From positions 62,001 to 126,000 of the forward strand of contig NZ_JAPDRF010000007.1 of the NCBI RefSeq assembly GCF_040706615.1: a stretch of DNA of 64,000 nucleotides. Reading direction: 5' to 3'. Origin of the DNA: Lentisalinibacter sediminis. GTDB lineage: Bacteria > Pseudomonadota > Gammaproteobacteria > Steroidobacterales > Woeseiaceae. The notes under the pieces were generated by a model. That model did no database searches. It was given only the letters and a program-made list of their open reading frames with translations, and was not told the origin of the DNA. Each line of letters begins with the position of its first letter. Position 1 is the stretch's first letter. Shown piece after piece: positions 19,454 to 29,148 of the stretch. The translations under genes were made by a program, and so were the position numbers.

Positions 19454-19626
19454 CAGCGGCTATAGACCTCGCGTCCGGCCCGGGGTTCGCTTGGCGGAGC
19501 AGACACAGGATACCGCCGCCGCGGAGTCGGATTCGGCGCCCGACTGCAGTATGCTTGCGGGCTGCCGGCGCGGTCTATCGCTATCATCAGCTCGCCGCGC
19601 GGCCCGACAGCCAGCGAGGAGTGACG

Positions 19627-21099
19627 ATGAGCGAACAGACCCCCTACGATCTCTTGATCAAGGACGTGCGCGTGGTGCGGCCCAATCGCACCCGCGTGGA
19701 CGCCCTGGACGTCGCGGTCAGCGACGGCAAGTTTGCGCAGCTGGCTCCCGGCATCGACGCCTCCTCGGCGCGGGAAGTCGTCGACGGCGGCAACCTGCTC
19801 GCCTTCCCGGGCGTCGTCGATGCCCACATGCACACCGGCATCTACTCGCCACTGGCCGAGGATGCGGTCACCGAGAGCCGCGCGGCGGCCATGGGCGGAG
19901 TGACCTCGAGCCTGAACTACATGCGCACGGGCCAGTACTACCTCAACAAGAGCGGGCCGTACCGGGAGTTCTTCCCCGAGGTGCTGGAACTTTCCGAGGG
20001 CCGCTTCCACGTGGATTACGCCTACCACCTGGCGCCGATGATGCGCGAGCACATCGACGAGATCGAGTACCTGGTGGACACCCATGGCGTCACCTCGTTC
20101 AAGATCTTCATGTTCTACGGCGGCTACGGCCTGCACGGGCGCTCCTCCTCCCAGGCCGAGTTCCTGATGATCGGCGAGGACGAGAAATACGACATCGCGC
20201 ATTTCGAGTTCGTCATGCGCGGCATCCGCCGGGCGATGGAGAGCCATCCCGACAAAGCCGACCAGATCAGTCTCAGCCTGCATTGCGAGACCGCGGAGAT
20301 CATGGCGGCCTACACGAAGATGGTGGAGGCGGAAGGCAAGCTCACGGGCCTGCACGCCTACAACGCGTCGCGGCCGCCGCACTCCGAGGGGCTCGCGATC
20401 TTCATTGCCTCCTATCTCGCCCACGAGACCGAGCTGCCGAACATCAATCTGCTGCATCTGAGCTCGCGCAAGGCGGTGGAGGCGGCCCTGAAGATGGCGG
20501 AGGCCTTCCCCCATATCAGCTTCGGCCGGGAGGTGACCATCGGCCACCTGGTGCTCGACGTGGATTCCCCCTGCGGCAAGTACGCCAAGGTGAACCCGCC
20601 CATCCGCCCCCGGGAGGACGTCGAATACCTCTGGCAGCAGCTGCTGGACGGCAAGCTCGACTGGGTGGTGAGCGACCATGCCTGCTGCAAGGAGGAGTTC
20701 AAGGTGAGCCAGGAGAACCCGGACGACATCTTCCTGGCGAAATCCGGTTTCGGCGGTACCGAGTACCTGCTGCCCGGGCTTATCACCGAGGGTTCGAGGC
20801 GCGGCATGTCCTACAACCACATGGCCGAGCTCACCAGTTTCAACCCGGCGCGGCGCTACGGCCTGAACCGCAAGGGCGACATCGCCGTGGGCCTGGACGC
20901 CGACCTGGTGCTGGTGGACCCGAACGAGACGTACACGGTGCAGGCGGAGGCATCGGAGTCCCAGCAGGGCTACTCGCCCTTCGAGGGCGTCGAGCTGACG
21001 GCGCGGGTGAAGAGCACCTACCTCCGCGGCCGCCGTGTCTACCACGACGGCGAGGTGGTCGGCGAGCCCGCCGGCCGTTTCCTGAGCCGGCCTTACTGA
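19627..21099 (+). CDS. Dihydropyrimidinase/hydantoinase-type amidohydrolase
   Basis: A 490-aa cyclic-amide hydrolase of the amidohydrolase superfamily. The bimetal site is complete: HMH (His67, His69), a probable carbamylated Lys159 (SFKIFMFYG), His219 (HCE), His277 and Asp350 (SDHAC). The order and spacing fit D-hydantoinase, dihydropyrimidinase and collapsin-response-mediator-like enzymes. The ATG at 19627 follows GAGGAG at about 19614-19619, so upstream in-frame codons are ignored. It is likely cytoplasmic. No pyrimidine-degradation partner is adjacent; the next gene is a DMT exporter, so the substrate is unclear. The last four codons lie within a 14-bp tandem repeat. Confidence 0.88.
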   Translation: MSEQTPYDLLIKDVRVVRPNRTRVDALDVAVSDGKFAQLAPGIDASSAREVVDGGNLLAFPGVVDAHMHTGIYSPLAEDAVTESRAAAMGGVTSSLNYMRTGQYYLNKSGPYREFFPEVLELSEGRFHVDYAYHLAPMMREHIDEIEYLVDTHGVTSFKIFMFYGGYGLHGRSSSQAEFLMIGEDEKYDIAHFEFVMRGIRRAMESHPDKADQISLSLHCETAEIMAAYTKMVEAEGKLTGLHAYNASRPPHSEGLAIFIASYLAHETELPNINLLHLSSRKAVEAALKMAEAFPHISFGREVTIGHLVLDVDSPCGKYAKVNPPIRPREDVEYLWQQLLDGKLDWVVSDHACCKEEFKVSQENPDDIFLAKSGFGGTEYLLPGLITEGSRRGMSYNHMAELTSFNPARRYGLNRKGDIAVGLDADLVLVDPNETYTVQAEASESQQGYSPFEGVELTARVKSTYLRGRRVYHDGEVVGEPAGRFLSRPY

Positions 21100-21124
21100 G
21101 CCGGCCTTACTGAGCCGGCCTTTC
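21083..21124 (+). repeat. 14-bp tandem repeat across the stop codon
   Basis: TGAGCCGGCCTTAC occurs at 21083-21096 and 21097-21110, with a third imperfect copy at 21111-21124. The TGA of copy 2 (21097-21099) is the stop codon of the hydantoinase gene. Confidence 0.8.
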
Positions 21125-21172
21125 CGAGCCCGCCGGAACGCTGCCAGACATCGTCACGTTCGTGCCCCCGTC

Positions 21173-22096
21173 GTGCTCCCGCTAGGCAGACCCGGCCCGC
21201 TGCACTGGGCGGGCCTGGCGGGCCTCGTGGCCGTGTGGGGTTCGTCCTATCTCGCCATGGAGATTGCGCTGACGGCGTTCAGCCCGCTCGCGATCACCAC
21301 CGGGCGCATCGTGCTGGCCGCCGCCACGCTCTGGACCGTCATGCGGCTGGCCGGCCTGCGACTGCCGGCCGACCGGGGCTCCTGGGCGTTCTTCGTCCTG
21401 CTGTCGGTCATCGGCAACTGCCTGCCGTTCTTCCTGATCAGCTGGGGCCAGCAGAGCGTGCCATCCGGGCTCGCCGGCATCGCCATGGCGGTGACGCCGC
21501 TGGCCGTGATCCTGCTCGCCCACTTCCTGCTGCCCGACGAGCCGCTCACGCCCGGGCGCATCGCCGGCTTTCTGGCCGGCTTCGTCGGCGTCGCGCTGCT
21601 GGTGGGCCCGGAATTTCTGCTGGGCGGGCGCGCGGGTGACGGCTCGCTGATCGGACTGCTCTCGGTGCTGGGCGGTGCCCTGTGCTATGCCACCACGGCC
21701 GTGATCACGCGGCTGGGGCCGTCCCATCACCCGCTGGTGATGTCGACGGCAGTGACCGTCGCCGGCAGCCTCATCCTGCTGCCGCTGTACTTCGCGGTGG
21801 ACGGCGGTGTAATGCAGGATTGGGTCCTGCCGCCAGGCCCGCTGGCCGCCGTCGCGGCACTAGGCATGCTCTCCACCGGTTTCGCCGCGGTGATCTTCTT
21901 CTTCCTCGTCACCCAGGCGGGCGCGGGCTTTATGACGATGCAGAGTTTCCTGGTGCCGCCCTGGGCCGTGATCACCGGCGCGCTGGTGCTGGACGAGCGG
22001 CTGCGGCCGGAGGCCTATGCCGCCATGCTCCTGATCCTGGCCGGGCTCGGCATCGCCCGGCGCTTCGACCGTGCGGCGCCTCCGGCGGGCGGGTAG
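21173..22096 (+). CDS. DMT-superfamily exporter (EamA domains)
   Basis: A 307-aa inner membrane protein with about ten predicted helices in two EamA repeats, each with the typical helix 1 signature (AVWGSSYLAMEIAL in the first; ALCYATTAVITRLGPSHH in the second). Such proteins export amino acids, metabolites or drugs. The GTG at 21173 is the first in-frame start and has no clear ribosome-binding site, so the start is uncertain. It follows the hydantoinase gene by 73 bp on the same strand and may be cotranscribed. Confidence 0.85.
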   Translation: MLPLGRPGPLHWAGLAGLVAVWGSSYLAMEIALTAFSPLAITTGRIVLAAATLWTVMRLAGLRLPADRGSWAFFVLLSVIGNCLPFFLISWGQQSVPSGLAGIAMAVTPLAVILLAHFLLPDEPLTPGRIAGFLAGFVGVALLVGPEFLLGGRAGDGSLIGLLSVLGGALCYATTAVITRLGPSHHPLVMSTAVTVAGSLILLPLYFAVDGGVMQDWVLPPGPLAAVAALGMLSTGFAAVIFFFLVTQAGAGFMTMQSFLVPPWAVITGALVLDERLRPEAYAAMLLILAGLGIARRFDRAAPPAGG

Positions 22097-22112
22097 GGCC
22101 TGCTAACAGCCC

Positions 22113-23654
22113 CTAGTCGGCCGGCTCCTTGCCGGGGGCATCCGCGGCGGAATCCGTGCCGGCCGACTGCTCGCGCTCTTCCATGACCGCCGCGATGTCG
22201 TCCGGCAGGCGCTCGGCAATATAGGAGAAACGATGGCGGAACGTCTGGCCGGGCGTCGAGACCGGCTGGCCGTCCCGGTAGCGGGGGCGGTACACCATCC
22301 GGCGCACCGCCCGTTTGACCTCGTCGTCCATGAGGCCGGGCGGCTCGGATTCGACTACGTCGATGTCTTCCGTGCGGCCACGGGCATTGACGCTGAAAGC
22401 CGCCACGACGACACCCCGGTCGAATTCGCGACCGCGGTACACCGGGTTGACCACCGGGTTGGTCTCCTCGTCCGCGTAGGCCGGCGCACGGGCGGGCCGG
22501 ATCAGCACCGGCCGGTCGAAGCGCCGGTCGCGCATGGCTGCCAGGCTCTCGTGCTCGCTCAGCAGTTCCCAGGCGCGCCGGTATGCGCGGCGCGCCTTCT
22601 GCGCCTCGCCCCGCAGCGTGTGATAGTTACCCGTGTCGATAAAGCCCTCGGCCACCAGCGACGGCGTGCTCTCGGGGTGATCCTCCGCGATCTCCTGCGC
22701 CCGTCGCAGAGCCCATTCGCCCCGGTTGCTGACCGTCTGCTCGATGTCGTAGAGATAGGTGCGCGCGAGGCCGTTGAGGGGCTCGATCAGGCGCAGGTCA
22801 TCCTCTCCGTACTCGGCCTCGATGACGTCGATGGCGTGGTTCCACACGTCACGCTCCTGGCTGAACAGGCCGAGCCGGTGCAGCCAGCGGGCCCGGCGCT
22901 GCAGCGCGGGCAGGATTGCCGTGCTGTCCTCGCCGAAGCGGCGGGCGTAGAGCTGATAGGACAGGTCCTGGATCTCGCTCGCCTCCTCCAGATCCTGCAG
23001 ACGCACGAAGGATTCCGCCAACGCGTCGAGGAGGTCCACCTGATCCAGATTCTGGGGGCCCGAGTTCACGTGGGTGAGGTGCACGGCCCGGTCGTAGACG
23101 CGGATCGCCTCGTCCGGCCGGCCCGCGTCGAGATAGGTGTTGCCCAGGCCGCGCAGCGGATTGATCAGGTGCTTGCTCAGGCGGCTCTCGACCCGCTCGA
23201 CGATGTCGATGGCCGCCTCGTAGTTCTGCACCGCCGCCTCGTACTCGCCGTTCTGCTGCTGGGCGATGGCGAGGTTGGTGAGCGCGCGGGCGGTCTGCAG
23301 GTCATCCCTGCCGTTCACCTCGATGGAAAGCACCACCACCCGCTTGCCGGCCTCGATGGCGCTGGTATAGCGGCCGCTGTCATACAGGCGCCGGTAGGTC
23401 CGGAAAGCCCGGTCCAGTTCGCGGTGCAGGCCCGGGAGTTCGTCTTCCGGCTCGGCCGCGGTTATGGGCAGGCTATCCGCGTCGCCGGCCTCGGGCATCG
23501 CGTCGGCGTCGTCATCGGCCGTGGCGGGCGCGACCATGGCGAACACTGCGAAGATCACGGCGGCGAGCGCGCCCACGAGGGTCGGCAGGAGCGCCGCCGC
23601 GCCCGGCGGCGGGGACGAGTCCGAACGGCTGTGATCTTTCATGGCGGACGTCAT
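22113..23654 (-). CDS. TPR protein with C-terminal TonB-like domain
   Basis: A 513-aa envelope protein. One hydrophobic segment near the N-terminus (LVGALAAVIFAVFAMVAPA) acts as signal or anchor. It is followed by TPR helices in the middle (EYEAAVQNYEAAIDIVERV, GRPDEAIRVYDRAVHL) and a C-terminal TonB-like domain (FSVNARGRTEDIDVVESEP, AVRRMVYRPRYRDGQPV) that in TonB contacts receptors. Acidic low-complexity stretches flank the TPR block. It may connect a periplasmic protein complex to outer-membrane transport, or be a non-energising TonB-domain protein. It is divergent from the DUF4139 gene (163-bp gap). Confidence 0.8.
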   Translation of the reverse strand: MTSAMKDHSRSDSSPPPGAAALLPTLVGALAAVIFAVFAMVAPATADDDADAMPEAGDADSLPITAAEPEDELPGLHRELDRAFRTYRRLYDSGRYTSAIEAGKRVVVLSIEVNGRDDLQTARALTNLAIAQQQNGEYEAAVQNYEAAIDIVERVESRLSKHLINPLRGLGNTYLDAGRPDEAIRVYDRAVHLTHVNSGPQNLDQVDLLDALAESFVRLQDLEEASEIQDLSYQLYARRFGEDSTAILPALQRRARWLHRLGLFSQERDVWNHAIDVIEAEYGEDDLRLIEPLNGLARTYLYDIEQTVSNRGEWALRRAQEIAEDHPESTPSLVAEGFIDTGNYHTLRGEAQKARRAYRRAWELLSEHESLAAMRDRRFDRPVLIRPARAPAYADEETNPVVNPVYRGREFDRGVVVAAFSVNARGRTEDIDVVESEPPGLMDDEVKRAVRRMVYRPRYRDGQPVSTPGQTFRHRFSYIAERLPDDIAAVMEEREQSAGTDSAADAPGKEPAD

Positions 23655-23817
23655 GGCAATCGATTATGGACGGAGCGGCGTCCCGGTCAAAGACCTGTAG
23701 ACCGGCGATGGCGGCGACAGTTCGCCGCCGCGTGATGACGGCCGGGCCGGGGCCGAACCCCGCACGGCCTGCCGTTGCGTTTACAGTGCCGGAACCCAGA
23801 CATCCGGAGAATGTGCC

Positions 23818-25338
23818 GTGACCAGGACCCTGATCCCCATCTGTATCTCCATCCTCAGTCTGCTCGGCGGCGTGGCGGCTGCCGCCGACCCCTCGACGAG
23901 CCTCACCATATACAGCCAGGCCCGGCCGGGTGCCGTCTCGCCGGATCTCTACCGGCCGCTGCCCGGCCGCGGGGGCTGGTCGGGCCCGTCGGTGCCGGGT
24001 TACGCCATCGTCCGCCAGGACCGCACCGTGGGCCTCGCCCGCGGCCGCGGCACGCTGGAGTTTACCGACGTGGCCGCGCTCATCGACCCTACCACGGTGC
24101 GATTCCGCTCGCTGACGGACCCGGACGGGACCCGGGTGCTGGAGCAGGACTTCCGCTTCGACCTGGTCAGCACCGACCGGCTGCTGGAGCGCTACCTCGA
24201 CCGTCCCGTCACGGTCCACCGCGGCGTGGGCAGCGAGTCCGAGGTGCTCACGGGCACGCTGATGAGTACTACGGGCGGGCTGGTGCTCGGCATGCCCGAC
24301 GGCACCGTCGAGGTGGTCAGTCAGTACCAGCGCGTCGGCTTCCCGGAGCTGCCGGGCGGGCTGATCACCCGCCCGACCCTGATCTGGGACGTCCTCAGCG
24401 AGCGCGCGGGCCGGCATCGCACCCGGGTGGCCTACGAGACTGCCGGCATCACCTGGTGGGCGGACTACAACCTCACCTGGAACGAGGGCGATGACGCCAA
24501 TTCCGGCAGGCTGGACGTCAATGCCTGGGTCAGTATCGTGAACCAGTCCGGCGCGAGCTACGAAGATGCCCGCCTGAAACTGATCGCGGGCGACGTCCAG
24601 CGCGGTCAGGCGCCGGGCTACCAGCAACGCATGCGCACGGAGGCGCTCGCCATGGCAATGGCGGACACAGCGGGCTTCGAGCAGAAGGCGTTCTTCGAAT
24701 TCCACCTCTACACGCTGGGCCGTGCCACGAGCCTCCCGGACCGCTCCACCAAACAGCTGGAGCTCTTCCCTGCGGCCGCAGGCGTGCCGGCGCGCAAGGT
24801 GCTGGTCTATCAGGGTGCCCGCGGCTATGCGGCCTACGGCCAGCCGCGCACGGCCCGGGAGTACGGGGTGGCCTCCAACCCGAAGGTGGACGTCTACGTG
24901 GAATTCACCAACCGGCAGACCGACGGCCTCGGCGTGCCGCTGCCCGCCGGGCGCATCCGCGTCTCCCAGGTGGATAAGGCCGACGGCAGCCTCGAGTTCA
25001 TCGGCGAGGATGTGATCGATCACACGCCCCGCAACGAGGACGTGCGCATCCGGCTCGGTTCGGCCTTCGACGTTACCGGGGAGCGGGTGCAGCGCGACTT
25101 CCGCATCGATACCCGGGCCCACTGGCTCGAGGAGGACATAGAGATCACCGTGGCCAACCGCAAGGAGGAGGCCGTCGAGGTCATTGTGCAGGAGCCTCTC
25201 TATCGCTGGATCAACTGGGAGATCCTGTCGAGCTCGGACGAATGGGAGAAGGCGGACGCAGGTACCGTCCGTTTCCCGGTCACGATCCCGGCGGATACGG
25301 AGAAGACGGTCACCTACCGGGTCCGTTACACCTGGTAG
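23818..25338 (+). CDS. DUF4139-family exported protein
   Basis: A 506-aa protein with a signal peptide (MTRTLIPICISILSLLGGVAAAAD). Its C-terminal half has the beta-sandwich-like features of DUF4139 proteins (NQSGASYEDARLKLIAGDV, RREAHWLEEDIEITVANRKEEAVEV read in parts). The family has no established enzymatic role and may be structural or carbohydrate-related. The GTG at 23818 has GGAGA a few bases upstream. It converges with the radical SAM gene with 3 bp between the stops. Confidence 0.8.
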   Translation: MTRTLIPICISILSLLGGVAAAADPSTSLTIYSQARPGAVSPDLYRPLPGRGGWSGPSVPGYAIVRQDRTVGLARGRGTLEFTDVAALIDPTTVRFRSLTDPDGTRVLEQDFRFDLVSTDRLLERYLDRPVTVHRGVGSESEVLTGTLMSTTGGLVLGMPDGTVEVVSQYQRVGFPELPGGLITRPTLIWDVLSERAGRHRTRVAYETAGITWWADYNLTWNEGDDANSGRLDVNAWVSIVNQSGASYEDARLKLIAGDVQRGQAPGYQQRMRTEALAMAMADTAGFEQKAFFEFHLYTLGRATSLPDRSTKQLELFPAAAGVPARKVLVYQGARGYAAYGQPRTAREYGVASNPKVDVYVEFTNRQTDGLGVPLPAGRIRVSQVDKADGSLEFIGEDVIDHTPRNEDVRIRLGSAFDVTGERVQRDFRIDTRAHWLEEDIEITVANRKEEAVEVIVQEPLYRWINWEILSSSDEWEKADAGTVRFPVTIPADTEKTVTYRVRYTW

Positions 25339-25341
25339 CCG

Positions 25342-26391
25342 TCAGAGGGTGAGCGCGAGCTGGCCCGCCGGATGCGGCCGCCGGAAGCGCGAGGTGTCCA
25401 GCTGCCGCTCGCCCTCGCCGTAGCCGGCGCGGCGGCGGGCCACGGCGAAGCGACGGGCGATGAGCGCGGCGTACTCGCCCGTACCGCGCTGGCGGCGTCC
25501 CCAGGCCGGGTCGTAATCCCGGCCGCCCCGGGACTGGCGCACCAGGCTCATGACACGGGCGGCCCGCTGCGGATAGTGAGCTTCCAGCCACTCCCGGAAC
25601 AGCGGCGCGACCTCGTGGGGAAGGCGCAGCAGCACCCAGGTGGCCCGGTCGGCGCCGGCTGCGGCAGCCGCGGCCAGGATCCGTTCGATCTCGTGATCGG
25701 TGAGTGCCGGGATCACCGGCGCCAGCATCAGGGTGACCGGGACGCCGGCAGCCACGAGCCGCTCGATGGTGCGAAGGCGGCGGGCCGCCGAGGGCGTCCG
25801 CGGTTCCAGCAGGCGCTTCACATCGTCCTGCAGCGTCGGCACGCTGACCGCCACCGAACAGAGGCCGTCCGCTGCCATCTCGCCGAGGATGTCCAGGTCC
25901 CGCTCGATGAGCGCGGACTTGGTGATGACGCTGAAGGGGTGGCGGAATTCCGCCAGCACCTCCAGGACGCCCCGGGTGACGCGACGGCTGCGCTCCGCCG
26001 GCTGGTAGGCGTCCGTGTTGGCACCGATGGTGATCGGGCGGCATTCGTAGCGGGGATTCATCAGGGTCTCGCGCAGGCGGTCGGCCGCATTCGTCTTCAC
26101 GAAGATCTCCGACTCGAAGTCCAGACCGGGCGACAGGTCCAGGTAGCTGTGGGTGGGACGGGCGTAGCAGTACACGCAGCCGTGCTCGCAGCCCCGGTAC
26201 GGGTTCAGTGACTGCTCGAAAGGGACGTCCGGCGAGCGGTTGCGGCTGACAATGGACACGGCGCGTTCGTCGTGCAGGTGCGTGTCCGGCGCCGGTCCCG
26301 CGGCGTCCTCGGGCTCGTTGTAACGGGTTGCGAAACGTCCCGGCGCGCTGGATACGGCGCCGCGGCCGGGTTGCGGGGTCGGCTTGTTCAT
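25342..26391 (-). CDS. PA0069-family radical SAM protein
   Basis: A 349-aa radical SAM enzyme. The 4Fe-4S motif CEHGCVYC (Cys68, Cys72, Cys75) is followed by YARPTHSYLD, matching the SplB-like PA0069 family. An N-terminal GRGAVSS element is also typical. The pseudomonad PA0069 gene is reported as LexA-regulated. Here a LexA-type operator overlaps the start codon at 26391, and the IS at 26405-27463 splits it. The ATG at 26391 has no obvious ribosome-binding site, and no other start exists before the motif. An ORF read further upstream (MELNGYPLF) comes from the IS end and is rejected. The substrate is unknown; DNA or RNA repair is a plausible but unproven role. Confidence 0.88.
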   Translation of the reverse strand: MNKPTPQPGRGAVSSAPGRFATRYNEPEDAAGPAPDTHLHDERAVSIVSRNRSPDVPFEQSLNPYRGCEHGCVYCYARPTHSYLDLSPGLDFESEIFVKTNAADRLRETLMNPRYECRPITIGANTDAYQPAERSRRVTRGVLEVLAEFRHPFSVITKSALIERDLDILGEMAADGLCSVAVSVPTLQDDVKRLLEPRTPSAARRLRTIERLVAAGVPVTLMLAPVIPALTDHEIERILAAAAAAGADRATWVLLRLPHEVAPLFREWLEAHYPQRAARVMSLVRQSRGGRDYDPAWGRRQRGTGEYAALIARRFAVARRRAGYGEGERQLDTSRFRRPHPAGQLALTL

Positions 26392-26404
26392 ACTGTATGA
26401 AAAT
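26391..26404. promoter_or_regulatory. Left part of a LexA (SOS) box disrupted by the IS
   Basis: TACTGT at 26391-26396 followed by ATGAAAAT at 26397-26404. Joined to the ACAGTA after the IS, it gives TACTGTATGAAAATACAGTA, a full match to the proteobacterial LexA box frame CTGT-N8-ACAG. The 3' base pair of the box is the first base of the radical SAM start codon. Confidence 0.8.
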
Positions 26405-26429
26405 AAGGGGTATCCATTCAGCTCCACCT
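26405..26429 (+). repeat. Left terminal inverted repeat of the IS
   Basis: 25 bp, exact reverse complement of 27439-27463. The transposase stop codon lies inside it (26418-26420). Confidence 0.9.
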
Positions 26430-27428
26430 ACCCCTAGATGTGGTGTTGTGGGTGATTTGAGCATAGGTGACCGGCTCGGTCACCAGGGCCTGTTCGATGA
26501 GCCTATAGAACAACAGACCGCGGGAACCCGAGGTGCGCCGGTTGAAGCGGAAGGTGAACTCATCGAGATAGTAGTCGAGCTGCTTCGGCTGAACGGCACC
26601 CTGGTGGGTTCCCATCAGCCAGCGCTTGAGCAGGGCCGCAACCCGGTGGACGCCCGGCATCGTTACGTGGGCGGCATCCTCGGCGCCCAGCATGACCGCC
26701 CTCTCGCGACGATAGCCGAGTTCGGGTAACCGGCGATACGCCTCGGAGCCGTCGGTTCGTACCAGAGAACCCGGCTCGATCGCCTCCAGCACGAACGGCA
26801 CCACGGCGGCCGCGGACTTGTCCGGCACGCGCTGCAGTCTTATGCGCCCGAAGCCGGTCGGCTCCCTCAGTTCGACGGCAACCATAATGATCGAGCGCAT
26901 TGCGGCTCGCTTCTCGGCAACGCGTTGTTTTTCCTCGGTATCGCGCACCCGGTTGGCCGGCGAACGCCCGACGATGGTCTCATCCACCTCAACCACGCCG
27001 TGCAGGCGCTCGCGCCCGGGGCGGATCATCGCGCGGCGAAGCCGATGCAGCATCGCCCAGGCCGTCTGGTAACTGCCCAGCCCCAGCACCCGTTGCAGGC
27101 CGAGGGCGTTGACGCCCTGTTTCTGGTTGACCAGGTACCACACCGCAGCCAGCCAGCTGCGAAGCGGTGTGCGCGTCTTCTCAAACACCGTCCCCGCCGT
27201 CACCGTGCACTGATGGCGGCAGGGAGCGCAGATCCAGCGACCCCGGCTCGCGCGAAACGCCGCAGCCGCTTCCCCGCACGCCGGACACACAAAGCCCTCG
27301 CCCCAGCGAATCCGCTCCAGATACTCACGACAGGCTTGATCATCCGGAAACCAATCGAGAAACTCCCCCCAGGTCCGTGGATAATCACGGCCTGCAACAG
27401 GCATTTCGGGGGTATCCGGCATCCCCAT
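26418..27428 (-). CDS. IS1595-family (ISXO2-like) transposase
   Basis: A 336-aa DDE-type transposase. An N-terminal zinc ribbon has CPAC and CAPC pairs. The catalytic core has the first Asp in VVEVDETIVG, the second Asp in VRTDGSEAYRRL, and the acidic/aromatic tail (YLDEFTFRFNRR) typical of ISXO2-like transposases. It is intact, so the element may be active. The first Met is at 27428; Met3 would serve equally well. Confidence 0.92.
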   Translation of the reverse strand: MGMPDTPEMPVAGRDYPRTWGEFLDWFPDDQACREYLERIRWGEGFVCPACGEAAAAFRASRGRWICAPCRHQCTVTAGTVFEKTRTPLRSWLAAVWYLVNQKQGVNALGLQRVLGLGSYQTAWAMLHRLRRAMIRPGRERLHGVVEVDETIVGRSPANRVRDTEEKQRVAEKRAAMRSIIMVAVELREPTGFGRIRLQRVPDKSAAAVVPFVLEAIEPGSLVRTDGSEAYRRLPELGYRRERAVMLGAEDAAHVTMPGVHRVAALLKRWLMGTHQGAVQPKQLDYYLDEFTFRFNRRTSGSRGLLFYRLIEQALVTEPVTYAQITHNTTSRGRWS

Positions 27429-27438
27429 ATCTTGTGCC

Positions 27439-27463
27439 AGGTGGAGCTGAATGGATACCCCTT
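27439..27463 (-). repeat. Right terminal inverted repeat of the IS
   Basis: 25 bp, exact reverse complement of 26405-26429. Confidence 0.9.
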
Positions 27464-27477
27464 ATGAAAATACAGTA
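27464..27477. promoter_or_regulatory. Right part of the disrupted LexA (SOS) box
   Basis: ATGAAAAT (target duplication, 27464-27471) followed by ACAGTA at 27472-27477, the distal half of the operator described at 26391-26404. Confidence 0.8.
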
Positions 27478-27511
27478 TCAAGCAGCCGCTGGCCAGAGCC
27501 CGGCGGCCGGG

Positions 27512-28234
27512 TCAGCCGGTGAGGAAAGCGGCGAGCAGACCAGCGCCGAGCAGCAGACAGGCGCCGGCGGTGAGTTGGGTCCTGAGCCGCCGGAACCAGA
27601 CGGGATAGCCGCCCGGCCACAGCGTGATGCGCTCGTAGCTGTAGATACCGACGAAGCCGGCAATCAGCAGCGCGATGCCGGCGCCGTGAGGCATCAGCAG
27701 GGCGAGCCAGCCGACCATTGCCGGCACCACGCTCACCAGGATGCGCTCGCCGCGGCGCTCGCGCCGCTCGTCCAGCGCCAGCCCCCACTGCAGGGCACCC
27801 ACGAACGAGAGGATCACCGCGCCGTAGCCGGTCAGCCAGTCGAGGAACCAGGCGTCGTTGGCACCGGCCAGGATGGCGGCCACCGGCAGGGCGAACGGCA
27901 CGAGTCCCGCGTAGCCCATCCAGCGGGCCGGCGAGGTCGCGGCGCCCGGCGGGCCGTCCGCGATCAGCGGGCGGGCCATGAACTCGTTCTCGCCGCCGAC
28001 GAATTCACCGTCGACGAAGATCATGGGCAGCGTCGGCCAGCCGGTCCCCTGTTGCAGCCGGTGGAAGCGTTCCCGCATGGCAGAATCCCCCATCGGCATC
28101 GATTCGAAGCGATGGGGAATCTGTCGGGACTCCAGCGCTTCCCTGACGCGGCGGGTATCCGTCAGCCCGGAGTGGAAGACGACGACCCGCTCGGAGGCGG
28201 CGACCGACTCGAGTTGCGGGTCGTCGAGTCTCAC
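27512..28234 (-). CDS. Glutaredoxin-like domain fused to DUF3429 membrane domain
   Basis: A 240-aa fusion. Residues 1 to about 90 resemble a glutaredoxin fold (VVVFHSGLTDTRRVREALESR, TGWPTLPMIFVDGEFVGG with the cis-Pro TLPMIFV). Where CPYC should be, the sequence is SGLT, so the redox cysteines are missing. Residues 100-240 are a DUF3429 membrane domain with about five helices (WMGYAGLVPFALPVAAILAG, ILSFVGALQWGLAL, ERITLWPGGYPVWFRRLR). The Grx-like part may be a binding module rather than a reductase. It is one base from the MscS gene on the same strand, so it is probably cotranscribed, and the radical SAM gene lay downstream before the IS inserted. Confidence 0.8.
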   Translation of the reverse strand: MRLDDPQLESVAASERVVVFHSGLTDTRRVREALESRQIPHRFESMPMGDSAMRERFHRLQQGTGWPTLPMIFVDGEFVGGENEFMARPLIADGPPGAATSPARWMGYAGLVPFALPVAAILAGANDAWFLDWLTGYGAVILSFVGALQWGLALDERRERRGERILVSVVPAMVGWLALLMPHGAGIALLIAGFVGIYSYERITLWPGGYPVWFRRLRTQLTAGACLLLGAGLLAAFLTG

Positions 28235-28235
28235 C

Positions 28236-29069
<834 letters not shown>

Positions 29070-29148
29070 GGGGTTTCGCTCCGCTTGGTGGTTGTTGTAT
29101 GCCGCCGATTCTAGAGCAAGGCGGGCCGGGATCAAGCTGAGCGGGTGG

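Larger units (their letters stand above)
26405..27463. mobile_element. IS1595-family insertion sequence, 1,059 bp, intact
   Basis: The element has perfect 25-bp terminal inverted repeats (26405-26429 and 27439-27463, outermost bases AAGGGGTATCCATTCAGC) and an exact 8-bp target duplication ATGAAAAT (26397-26404 and 27464-27471), the duplication length of IS1595-family elements. It has one transposase gene, 26418-27428, on the minus strand, with no frameshift or internal stop. Perfect ends and duplication point to a recent insertion. Confidence 0.92.

Noticed and set aside
26392..26427. Upstream extension of the radical SAM ORF beginning MELNGYPLF
   Set aside because: These codons come from the IS end, so they were not part of the ancestral gene.
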